Origin: Mytilus trossulus
Taxonomy: Eukaryota > Mollusca > Bivalvia > Mytilida > Mytilidae
Length of the DNA stretch: 64,000 nucleotides
Direction: 5' to 3'
Assembly: GCF_036588685.1 (NCBI RefSeq)
Contig: NC_086378.1
Span: forward strand, 38,603,578-38,667,577
Part shown: positions 20,778-32,178 of the stretch, one piece after another
Numbering within the stretch: the first letter of the stretch is position 1
Layout: every line of letters starts with the position of its first letter
The notes under the pieces: model-generated
Seen by the model: the letters and a program-made list of their open reading frames with translations, nothing else
The model's database searches: none
Told to the model about the DNA's origin: nothing
Made by a program: the position numbers and the translations under genes

Positions 20778-21834
20778 TATATGATCCGTTCATCCTATAT
20801 ATTGACTCTTAAAATTCAAGAGTTAATCTAAAAATGAGGGTACTTTCTCTAAAAATGAGGGTGCTTTTTATATGGCCTTCCAAATACCGTTTCGATCCCT
20901 AACATCACTGAAGAGACATTTATTGTCGAAATCCGGATATGGTGTACTAAAGAAATATTGACACCGAATGTTTGTGGCTAAATTTATAATAAGATCCATT
21001 TTGTTACAACCTGTGATCAATTTTATTTGGCAATCGCCAATGGCAGTCAGCAGGGTTAAAGAACATCAGTTGTTCGACCTGTTAGTCAAATGCGTTTTGT
21101 TTAAATATACTTTTTCACTCTTTTGATCTTTTGGAAAATGTTGTTTGTGCTGTTTTTAGACCCTTCTACAACGAAATTTGTTTGACATGCACACGTATAA
21201 AAATTGCGGTTTTTATCCAACGCAGTCATAGGTTTGAACGTAGTTTTCAATTTAGACTCGTTTATATTTTTTGTTTGGGCATGTATCATATTTTCCCTCC
21301 GGTTTATATGATCCGTTCATCCTATATATTGACTCTTAAAATTCAAGAGTTAATCTAAAAATGAGGGTACTTTCTCTAAAAATGAGGGTGCTTTTTATAT
21401 GGCCTTCCAAATACCGTTTCGATCCCTAACATCACTGAAGAGACATTTATTGTCGAAATCCGGATATGGTGTACTAAAGAAATATTGACACCGAATGTTT
21501 GTGGCACAACATCCTGTCCACAAGTTAACAATTTTTTTTTTCTGTGACGTATTAAATTTATAATAAGATCCATTTTGTTACAACCTGTGATCAATTTTAT
21601 TTGGCAATCGCCAATGGCAGTCAGCAGGGTTAAAGAACATCAGTTGTTCGACCTGTTAGTCAAATGCGTTTTGTTTAAATATACTTTTTCACTCTTTTGA
21701 TCTTTTGGAAAATGTTGTTTGTGCTGTTTTTAGACCCTTCTACAACGAAATTTGTTTGACATGCACACGTATAAAAATTGCGGTTTTTATCCAACGCAGT
21801 CATAGGTTTGAACGTAGTTTTCAATTTAGACTCG
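20778..21834 (+). repeat. 527-bp tandem duplication with a 47-bp indel
   Basis: Copy 1 (20778-21304) and copy 2 (21305-21834) are essentially identical. Copy 2 has 47 extra bases at 21506-21552 (ACAACATCCTGTCCACAAG onward) and lacks the last ~44 bases of copy 1. Each copy carries a CTGAAGAG...GTCGAAA motif (20908, 21435). Confidence 0.9.
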
Positions 21835-22550
21835 TATATATATATATATATATAGTGGACCCAATAGCTAGTTTTACAATTTAAACATGGTTAAACGATA
21901 AAAATTTGACAAATGAATACCATGCATGAATAAACCAGAAAAAGGACCAAAAGACAAATATCAGTGTACAAAACACACCACAGAAAACAAGTGACGAATG
22001 TTTCATTTGACATGCATATATAGTCTAGGATCGCTTCTATAACTGTGAATTGAATCAAATACATGAGTTAGACTACTAATATCCAGATACGCCAAGAACA
22101 TCAACTGCTGGCAGTAAAATTGAAGACCAATCTAAACCAATGTTCAAGCCATTTTACCGTGATAAGACGTGAGCCAACAAGAGTATACACTCTGTCCAAC
22201 TATCCAGAATCTACAGCAATGTCTACTCGATTCAACCAGTATTATTAACCTAGAACCTGACAATTCATTTACACATGATCCCATCAAAAGACTGTAAACT
22301 GATAAAAACAAACAAACCAAATTGGTTCAGATTGACAACCCAGAAGGCAAACACACTGAATTTTGCATTGAATACTCTCTAAAACCTGCAGCTAGATTTC
22401 TGAAAATGGCTTAAACGACTATGCTGCTGTTGTAGCCAATATACTGAAGATAGTGAAATATTTTGTACTTGATTTAATGAGACATTGATTTCTCAATGCT
22501 CTTAAACTTTGTATTTATTTGGTTTTATAACTATTTTGATTTTGGAGTCC
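21835..22550. other. Intergenic, no gene seen
   Basis: It starts with a short (AT)n run. The remainder is AT-rich without stop-free conserved exons; it may be old retroelement debris, but I cannot support a class. Confidence 0.35.
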
Positions 22551-22620
22551 CTGATGAGTATTGTGAAGACGAAACGCGCGCCTGGCTTATTAAATTATAA
22601 CCCTGATACCTTTGATAACT
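22551..22620 (+). repeat. Dispersed motif with hammerhead-like core
   Basis: CTGATGAG, then a short imperfect hairpin (GTATT/AAGAC), then CGAAACGCGCGCCTGG and TTAAATTATAACCCTGATAC. This recalls a very common bivalve repeat sequence. The CUGANGA...GAAA layout resembles a hammerhead ribozyme core. No local stem I is visible and stem III is damaged in this copy. Confidence 0.45.
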
Positions 22621-25600
22621 ATTTGCTTTTAATTAACGTAATTATCAAAAAGTCGTCAAACTTTTCGTCTTGTGTTACGATTTTTATTGTGCTTGAGTTG
22701 AAAACCAAATTATAACCTACCCTCTGAGTGACTGCATCCCATGGATTTTTTTTACTAAGGTTGTTCCCTTTTTACTATAAGCTTCCCTTCATCGTTCCCT
22801 CTTTAAAAAATATTCTTGAGCAAAGTCAATGTTGATGATGACTGGCTTTACAATGTCTCCCAAAAAAAACAGTTGGATAGAATTCTCATTGGATAGCTAT
22901 AAATATTGTGCATATCAATCTGTTGCTCTATCATGATAAGTATACAAATTTCCTATACCACCCTTCGTGTAGTGCTGATACATATACTATTAATCAAATG
23001 ATCATAAGTGGTTTTTCAAAACATTATTACAACAGATATGGATGCGTCACCTCAGTGAATCATTTGCAGGTGTTATTATATTTGTCAATTACAGTTCCTA
23101 CCGAGAACATAATGGTAGTGACTTTTCCCATTGAATTCGCTACTGGAAGCAGCAGCATTTTTATCACTGCATGATGTTATCGCTTCTTCTCGTGTAACAT
23201 CATTCTTGTTAAAGCAATGATATTGAATAATTTTAATTTTAATCTTTGTTTTAAGAAAAAAAATGCTGATAGGATGCAGATTAAAAAAGAACGCTATAAG
23301 TATTACAGTCTTTTTGAAAGATAAGAATTGTGAATTCTTAAATTCACTGGGGTTTGAAAGATAAATTCATAGATGAAAGATTTTTTGTGTCTCTTGAAGT
23401 TATCCTTCGGGACATCCGGTATGGTATATCTATCATTAAAAAAGATACGACGAAACTGCCAGACAATTTAACGCCTTAACATATGACCGTTCACAAAATG
23501 TTTGTAAATAAAGAGTATATATAGCAATTGCAACTCATGTATATAAGTACTTTCTAAATATAAATCTACATAAAATAGACCAAAAACCAAAGACATTGAC
23601 AACAATTGAAACAAAATCGTACCGACAATGACCGAACAACAATATCATTCTAAATCACGTTTTTTTTTAAACCTATGCATCAAGTATTATTTACAAAATG
23701 TAGGTATGTTATTAATTTTTTTTATCCAGCAGAAAGGTGGAGGCCAAACAATAAGTACAAAAATCACTATGGTATGACAAAACATTTCAGAACCAAACGT
23801 TTTTAATTAGACATTGCTATTCATGGTAGACATTTTAAGACAAATAATAATGTACATACAAATCACTCGTACACGTAAGACTTCGAGAAAGTTCGGAAAG
23901 CCGACCGTATCTTGTTTGAAAAACTGTTCAATTCATATGACCAACAAAGTCCTATCTGCTGCAAAATCTGATTAAAGGAAGTACAGATCATTTTACCTAA
24001 CTAAATAAGCAAATCTTGAACACAGGATCTGCACTTGAATAAGATAGTATCTGTTGACACGTGTCGTTTAAGTGTGTTCCATGTTGCATATATATATATA
24101 TATACTTATTATAAGAATAAGTTAGCGTGTTAATATTATGCAAAAAGTTGATACAGTGAATTTATTGCTAGTGATTCCGTCGTTGAAAGGTTCGATGTTT
24201 TTAAGTGCATCGTTAAAGGCCCTTCTAGACCAGAATGGAGATCAGCAACACGATAAAAGCACTTTGAATCACTAAATATTTATTTAGTATGTCGCGAGAT
24301 TTTGTCTCACCCATTCAATTGTTTGTCAAATTTGCATCCAAGGACGTGAAATTCAAATTGGCTTCACCTCTTTATGTTCCTAACCACCAAACCTTATTTT
24401 ACAAGTGGCAGTTCAAATATCTCTCGCACAACCTAGTGAACCCTTTTTTGAGAATCCACTTGAATTTATCTTTTTATTTATCATTGACAACCGACAAACA
24501 ACAATCAATCATTTTAAACGTTTGGCTATGAGCTTTCGATGTGATGGGTGCATTTTAGATGAAGTATTTGTTGAATACAGACAGTTCACATAGCAAAGAA
24601 TGTTGTGCAATGTAAGATTACATTTTACTGTTGTGGGAAAACAATACAACGATCAAGTTAGTGAAGGTACTGATTAGATTGTTGATAAGTTATGACAAAA
24701 CAAAAAAGTCAAAAGATAGAAAATAGTGAGTCAAAGTGTAAGACATTCCATCAGTAGATAGGATCAGAAATAAAAGTGACAGCAATTGCATGAAGACGGC
24801 TTGACTCATCGTCTATCTTATCTCCATGGCTTACCAATCATTATTACTCTATACATTGTAGCCCTGTTGAACGATATTCCTATTTAATCAGATATATGAT
24901 TCGTATTCAAGGTCGTTGCTTCATATTATAATAATTTTATCACTTTATAAGGTAACATGCAAGAGCCCGGTTCTTCTTAATGCATTTTCCGTACGGTACC
25001 AGTGATGTTCCATATTTTATTTCTTGAAGAATACAAAAACTGGAAAAAATGGGAAGCAGTACCTACATGTAATTAGAAATGACAGCGTTACAGCCAAAAT
25101 CTTATATATTGTCATGCGGCCAAAGTTAACTGATAATTCAGTCGAAAAAATACCCATATGAATATAAAAATACCATACGGCCGATTTTGTGTATTTCTGA
25201 GTTTGCGCTAAAGGTATTGTGATTCCTATACTGGTTGATGATAATAGGTCGTCATACAAGAATTGCATTTTCACTTTGTGATTTTGAAAATTCACAAAGC
25301 TGACCATTGAAATGGACATCACGTGTATGAAGTTCAAGTTATCATTATTGTTAGCCAAAAAAATATGTGCATAAGAAACTTTAAAGTTATATGCTTCATG
25401 TATACTTGTTGTTGACATAGTGCGACATGCATGTAGTTGCATAACCACTACCGTCACGTAACCACTGTATATATACATTAAGGAATGACAGTAAGGAATG
25501 AGTGTATATAGATCTTTTGAACATATTTCAATGGGCATTCAATCTGCGTGTTGTTGTTCTCTTGGACTCTTATTAATACATACATCACAGTTGACTTTAA

Positions 25601-26450
25601 TAGATGTTGAAGCAGGGTCACAGTGAAGAAAAAAAATATGTCGTTTTTACTTTGTTCATCCGTTCGTCTGTTCATACGGAGTTCAAACTATTCTCAATTA
25701 CAATGAAGTGTGGAAAACTGATTTGCCGGAATGACGGACGGACGTCCGGACAGACAGATGGATTGCAAACCTTTAGTCCCCTTCGAATGCGTCAGTAGGA
25801 CACACACATATTAGAAAAAATTTCTGAGGCCTTCTAAATTGATACGAACGCAACTTAATTTTTTTTTATATATGTTCTTTTATATACTAGTACCTATGTT
25901 TTCAAGGTCCTTCTGATCGTGTATGTATAATATAATATGCGTGCACGCAATTTACATTTAACTTTACTACGCATTACAACTCTGCACAGTGTAAAGAATT
26001 ATAACCTCGAAGATAATATAAGAAATTAAAGCAATTTGACAAAAACATGTGTTTCCCATAACGTTACGTAATTGTTGAATGAAATTGTAAGACATATTGG
26101 GTAATGCGTAGGCATCTTTCCAGCGATCGTATTTACTACTTTACTATGTATCTGGAAATCTTGCATAATAACCCAAAAGAAATGTCAATTCTTATATGTT
26201 TTCCCCTGCTTAACGACGCCTTTAAATCAGCATGCCGACAATATTCTCAATTAAAAATCTGGTATATAAAATTTTGCATTCGGAAATTCTTTTCTTAAAT
26301 AGCCAAAAACAAGAGAGAAGAAAATTTAGAAAATAAACCTTTCCAATGTTGTTTACACTTTACAGGTTGCTCAAAATGAAATAATATCTGAATATGCCTA
26401 AAAGATTGTTTAAACATTCTTACAAATTTATAATACTGCTGATGCATTAT
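22621..26450. other. Intergenic, no gene supported
   Basis: AT-rich. It includes an (AT)n run at about 24089-24103 and, at about 25640-25800, a fragment with GACGGACGGACGTCCGGACA similar to the tails of other dispersed repeats. The longest ORF (25017-25538, minus, 173 aa) shows no domain I recognise. No tRNA or conserved exon was found. Confidence 0.4.
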
Positions 26451-26454
26451 TATT

Positions 26455-26700
26455 CGTTGGATGCCGTTTTTTGTGGATTTCCTGTGAACAGGTGGACCAC
26501 GAATTTAAATGGTCAACGAATGGCAGATTTTCCATTAGGGCGTATCAGAGACATGTATACTTAATTTACTGTATTTATATGTCTCTGGTCGTATAGTCTG
26601 GAATACGGCAAAACCACGAAATTAAATGTCCACGAAAATACAAGATTTGTCAATCCACGAAGATTGATAGCCACGGAAATAAATGAATCCATATAATTTA
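26455..26700. repeat. Dispersed repeat, relative of the 48664 MITE
   Basis: Shares TTGGAT.C..TTTTTTGTGG and GTGGAC.AC blocks and the AATAAATGAATCCA end with 48664-48841. It carries an extra internal stretch bounded by CAGAGACAT and ATGTCTCTG (about 26548-26587). No ORF. Confidence 0.5.
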
Positions 26701-26859
26701 ACACCGCACAATTTTGATAAAGTTTGCAAATAAACTACATGTTTTTTTGCATTGAAAAATGAAGCCGCATTGAACTATCAGTTGTGTAACCCGAATAAGT
26801 CACAATATTGTCAGAACCATAAATATTTTAACAAAAGCTTTCATAGGTTGAATCTATAC

Positions 26860-28020
26860 TATTAAACGAGAAGAGCTCATTTTTGGTGCCGCTTCTCTTC
26901 TTTCCACAATAAATTAATCAACACGCCTCTGTATCCTATAGGTACAGTGCATAGTCGCATTTGTCATCCATTCATATGATTATTCAGATTGAGTCATTTT
27001 GGGAGAAAAACGAGAAAAGGCATCCGGATATTGTCCCGTCATTGGACAAAATTTTAAGTCTGATTAGACTTCCGGTTTGCGTTTTTCTGTATACTGTATT
27101 TTAAGAATTCTATCTGCTATCATTTTCAAGTTTACTATCCACGGCGGTCACATAGTTTATTAAATAGAGAGGGTCTGTATACTATATCTATGACCACCAT
27201 GGATCGATTAGTAAACTTAAAATTGAAAGTAAATACACTATATTTATATTGTAATGAATGTTCATAATATCAGTACAGATAAGCGCAAAAATTATTCATG
27301 TGAACTTTGATACCTTTTCTGAAATTCTCCAGTTATTAAATCTTTTCCAAAAAATTCGTTGAATACAAAAAAAGAAGATGTGGTATGATAGCCATGATGA
27401 GACAACTCTCCACAAGACTGAGACCAAAATGACACAGACATTAACATTTATAGTTCACCGTACGACCTTCAACAACGAGCAAAGCCCATACCGCATAATC
27501 AGCTTTAAAAGGCCCTGAACTGACAAGGTAACACAATACAAACCATAAAACTAGCGGCCTTATTGATGTACAAAAAATGAACGAAAAACAAATATGTAAC
27601 ACATAAACAAACGACAACCACTGAATTACAGGCTCCTTACTTAAAAATGTTCATAACATACTCATATTGAAATTGATAGAAAACCAAAAATTGGGAATTT
27701 TGGAAATAAAGGAGGAGGGATATAAAAAACATTTCCCTGTCCCCAATAACCTATGACTTATGATACTTTTGCTGAAATTCCCCACTAAATGTAGTATGTT
27801 CATATTGAATTTGATAGAAAACCAAAATTGGGAATTTTGGAAATATAGGAGGAGGGATAAAAAAAAACACATTTTCCTGTCCCCAATAACCTTTGACTTA
27901 TGATACTTTTGTTGAAATTCTCCAGTCATTCAATATTTTACATAATTCTTCCAACAACACTTTACATACTTTCAACAGTACTACGCTCTGAATGCCCGCG
28001 ATATCGCGGGTGTGTTCTAG
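26860..28020. repeat. Composite nested repeat block
   Basis: An outer element appears to start at CTATACTATTAAACGAGAAG (26860s) and end near CCCGCGATATCGCGGG (27995-28010). It contains an imperfect inverted repeat (about 27123-27225). It is interrupted by a GATGTGGTATGAT copy (27370-27645) and a ~138-bp tandem pair (about 27657-27790 and 27797-27925, core AAAATTGGGAATTTTGGAAA). The boundaries are approximate. Confidence 0.55.
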
Positions 28021-28149
28021 TCTAATATTGAAAGTTTAAGGCCATTATTTTCAATGAAGATGATGTGTGAACTGCATACTATTGCTTGTATTTCAACTTT
28101 ATTAATGTATACCCTATATAGTTTCTATCGTTTATCTTAACTTTTATCT

Positions 28150-28445
28150 ATTATGTTAACAGTAATATGTCCATAGTATACGAATGGCCCACTAGCACTA
28201 TCATTTTCTATGTTTAGTGGACCGTGAAAATGGGATAAAAAATCTTAATTTGGCATTAAAATTAGAAAGATCATATTCTATGGAACATGTGTACTAAGTT
28301 TCAAGTTGAATGGGCTTCAACTTCATCAGAAACTACCTTGATCAAAACTTTTACCTGAAGCGGGACAGACGGACGGACGGAAGGACATTCAGAGAGGCGA
28401 AAGAACAGACGCACAGACCAGAAAACATAATGTCCCTCTACTACC
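28150..28445 (+). repeat. Dispersed repeat with GACGGAC-rich tail, copy 2
   Basis: Matches 4945-5222 over its length, ending GCGGGACAGACGGACGGACG, then ACAGACCAGAAAACATAATG and TCCCTCTAC. Copy 2 is somewhat longer at the tail. Confidence 0.65.
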
Positions 28446-29599
28446 ATAGGTTTGGTATATAAATTTCACGCGATAATTTCCAACTATTGACTTTACGTTG
28501 ACCAGCATGAAGACCATGTCAGAAGGACATGCACACCAAAAAAACGGAAGTCGTAGCCACCTAAGACCTTCACCAATTATCATCAATTCATGTGCCTCAA
28601 GGTCAAATTTAATGCTGACATAGACATTTGAGACCGAACGCCTCGTTATGGGATAATATCAGAAACCATTATACTTACAAAAGTTTGGAATTGTGGAAAA
28701 TGTGTGAGTTACCAAGACATAACTTTGTTACATTTTAACCGAAGATATTTGACTTTTCTGTAAGGGACAGCCCCTGTTTTCTGTTTCTGAAAAGACAAAA
28801 TCAGCTTTTACTATTAAACCAAAAGCCCTAGACCCATGGGGTATTCAGCAATTATTATTTGGACTGATGACTTTGACAAAGGTCACAAAGTCAAAGGTCA
28901 AGGTCATTCCCTAGATATCGAATGATGTGTTGACATTATTCAAAAGATGTTAAGTGTATTTTAAAGCATTTATTGGTTGAAATTGATCTTTGACCTTACA
29001 ACTAATTATTGGATATATCAAAAACGATTATACTGTTAGAAATCGTAAATAGTGAAAAATGTTTGGGTCATAAAGGCGCAACTTTTTTCTATTTTGACCG
29101 AAGAAATTTTGACCTTTCCATAAGGGCATAACTCTGAAAAGACAAAATTAGCCCAATCTCTTCAACCATGTGGTCTTTTGTGATGACATCGTGGACCAAT
29201 GACCTTGAAAAAAGGTCATGAGGTCAAAAGTCAATGTAATGTCCGTGATAGTTGGTTATCTATTTTTTGGGGTCATATTGTAAGGGTTTAATTAGTGTTT
29301 TAGAACTTTTCAATGCAATATATACGCCTATTGAAACATTAAGACCTCTCAAGTGTTCAAGAACAATTGACATTTTAATTTTAACTGTTAATGTTTCAGT
29401 AGACTAAGTTATCGGCAATGTTATGATTTAGTTGAAACATTTTAATATTTTTTTCATTTGATGAATAATTCGCGAGTATTTGGAAAACGAAGAAAACCGA
29501 GGATACCTCTAGCATTTCGCCTGTTTTGAAGGGAGCACAAATTAACTTTGTATTTTCTGTAGATGGAAACTCCAGCACTGGAATTTGCATCTTAAGCGC
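28446..29599. repeat. Region with recurring GGTCAAGGTCA-type motifs
   Basis: At least two diverged units (about 28680-28920 and 29030-29260) contain CATAACT.TG, TTTTGACCGAAGA.AT.TT, GACCTT..C.TAAGGG and AAAGGTCA..A.GTCAAA. Many TGACC/GGTCA half-sites result. No gene was seen. Confidence 0.45.
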
Positions 29600-30070
29600 A
29601 GACTTTAAATTCATACAGCAGTAACTGTATGTCTACAGCAGTAACTGTATGTCTACAGCGCTCAGCCTTAAATCTCTGCACTTTTAATCTACAACGCTAG
29701 ACTGTACATATGCAGCGCAGGACTTTACACCTACAGCGCTTTACTTAAGATCTACAGCGCTTTACTTAAGAAATACAGCGCTTTACTTAAGATCTACAGC
29801 GCTTTACTTAAGAAATACAGCGCTAAACTTTTATATCTATATCGCTCATCTTTACTTCACCAGCGCTAGACTTTCGATTTAACTTTATATTTACATCGCT
29901 CGGATTTACATCTCCAGTGCTAGACTTTTAATATATCTACAGCGCTGGAGTATATTTGCAGTGGTTGGTATTATATTCTGCAATTGACTTTTTTTTTATC
30001 TACAACGCCGGACTTTACATCTCCAGCGCTTGACTTTAGATCTACAGTGATTAACTTCATACCTAAATCG
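29600..30070 (+). repeat. ~20-bp minisatellite built on CAGCGCT
   Basis: About 22 units of the form CTACAGCGCT plus TTACTTAAGAT or AGACTTTACAT, most regular at 29730-29830 (four near-identical units) and decaying to both sides. Each unit contains the AGCGCT palindrome. Confidence 0.75.
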
Positions 30071-30859
30071 CTAGGCTTTACATAGCAACCGGTGGAATTT
30101 AAGAAAAAGAACTCAGACTTTATCTGTATGAGACCAACAGTGCTCCGTAGTTATACACAAAGGTGATTGATTGCCTTTATAGTAAGAGACAGTTTATGGC
30201 TAGTCTTTGATATCATTATTTTATTGCTCCGACATGAACTCTAACTTGTGTGTAACCTGTCATGCATCTAACCATGACATAGCTGCATCACTAGAATGTA
30301 AAGAAAATAACAAACATGTGTCTAATAATAACTGATACGAACATTTACAATAAAACCTAAGGACAGCTCGACATTTGTGATATACAAGCAATCTATTGAA
30401 CGAGAAGAATGCACATAAATGTCATAATTTACCCCTAATGAGTTGTGGTACCAGTTAATAAGAAATAATAAAGATATTCCAAGACAACAATGGTGTCTGA
30501 ACAAACAATGTCTGTATGTTGTCCACATTAAAACATTGTATTGTCTATTCTACTAGTATTATGTTATAAACCAAAGTCCCTACACATGTCTTTTCAAGCT
30601 TATTGCTTTTTCAATTATTTTAAGTTCAAATTAATTTACAAATTATTTTACTGCTGTTTACATTTTAAAATGCAAACATTTCATCATGGCCATCATCTTT
30701 TTACCAAGTCTTGTTCTAGTCTTCTCGTTTATTTCGATTAAAATTTAGCACAACATTTAAAGTATCCCAATAGTGTTCATCGAAATTGACATATTGAAAG
30801 TTTAAACGAATACAAGAGTCATTGCAAGTGCATGGTACATACAGTAAGCCGCAGGTTTA
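30071..30859. other. Intergenic, no gene seen
   Basis: AT-rich; no exon, RNA gene or clear repeat recognised. Confidence 0.35.
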
Positions 30860-31455
30860 CAACTTTCTGCAGAACACCGTGGTAAGAGGCAAGTGTCGCA
30901 ACTCGTAAAGATATATATCTATAATGAACATGGCCCAGTAGTTGCAGTGAAAAAATATTTTGTAAAAATTTACAAAAAAAAATTATGAAAATTGTTAAAC
31001 ATTGACCAAAAAGGGCAATAATTCCTTAAAGGGTCAATTGCCCATTTTGGACATGTTGAATTATTTGTAGGTCTTACTTTACTGTTTTATATTGCTGTCT
31101 ACAGTTTATCTCTATTTTTACTGCATTTTACCCTATGTACTATTTTAGCCATGTCGGCCATCTTGGTTCGTGAATGGTGTCGTCGGACACATTTTTAAAA
31201 ACTAAATACCTAATGATGGTTGTGGACAAGTTTGGTTAAATTTATCTTAGCAGTCTCAGAGGAGATTTTTGTAAAAAATGGCCATCTTTGTTGGTTTGCC
31301 GGGTCACCGGCCCCTTTTTAAAACTAGATATCACAAAGATGATTTAGGCCAAAGTACTTTCAGAGGAGAAGATTTTTGTAAAAGTTAATATGACGATGAC
31401 GCCTGACGCCACGTGATGAGATAAGCTCACTGGTCCTTTGGGCCAAGTGAGCTAA
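30860..31455 (+). repeat. Dispersed bivalve repeat ending GTGAGCTAAAA
   Basis: Blocks include AGGGCAATAATTCCTTAAAG, GTCAATTG, GCCATGTCGGCCATCTTGGT, GAAGATTTTTGTAAAAGTTA and the end CTTTGGGCCAAGTGAGCTAA. From memory this repeat occurs widely in bivalve genomes. It is non-coding. Confidence 0.6.
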
Positions 31456-31733
31456 AATCAATCCACAACAACAATAAACAGGGATGTGTCCTGGTTTCAA
31501 AGATATGAAAGGGGTGGGGAGGAGTGTTATGCCCAGAGTGTTAATCATATCGTCTATTTTAGCGAGGCAAACGATTTACTTGTAATTCGAAAATCTGATC
31601 AAGGAAGCAAACACCACGTAACACTTCCCCCCGAATTAGCCATTTACAAACATGCTTAACAGAAAACTGGAGGTTCTCTTTGTGTAGTGGTCTTGTCAGT
31701 GGGTCGGCAGGTACCTTTATTGATTATCTTTAT

Positions 31734-31821
31734 TTGATCATCACAGGCACTTGTCTCAGAAAAAAAATATATTAAAGTATATAGGATTTTTTTTTCTGAG
31801 ACAAGTGCCTGTGTTGTTCAT
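31734..31821. mobile_element. hAT-like MITE, copy 2
   Basis: The element 31742-31813 (72 bp) has the same CACAGGCACTTGTCTCA ends as copy 1 (8939-9068). It is flanked by TTGATCAT (31734-31741) and TTGTTCAT (31814-31821), a 7/8 match consistent with an 8-bp target duplication. Essentially one long hairpin. Confidence 0.8.
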
Positions 31822-32178
31822 CACTAGGGGAATCCTAGTCCTCCATTTGCAAGAATTTAAAGATTGTTACATTGAAGGCCGATATAGTCTTACCCGAAGT
31901 GTCTTCGGCAATACGCTGACTTCAAAGATATCGAGGGATGTATGAAAAGTGATATATTAAAATGAGCGCATGTGACTTTAAAGCTTAAAATTTGAGTTCA
32001 CGAACCGGGCCAGCCAATCAGAAAGGGCTGGTAAATCTTTCTTAATATGCCGCTCATAGTTGAATCATCCACAATAACATACGGTATTCGTAATTGACTG
32101 TTTAACATTGGATACTATAACTACTGCAACTTGAATTACTTGTATATGATTTGCGTTAACCAGATTGTTTTACATTAA

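Noticed and set aside
25017..25538. 173-aa minus-strand ORF
   Set aside because: No domain or family resemblance, no spliced neighbours and AT-rich composition; an open frame of this length is plausible by chance, though I cannot exclude a lineage-specific gene.
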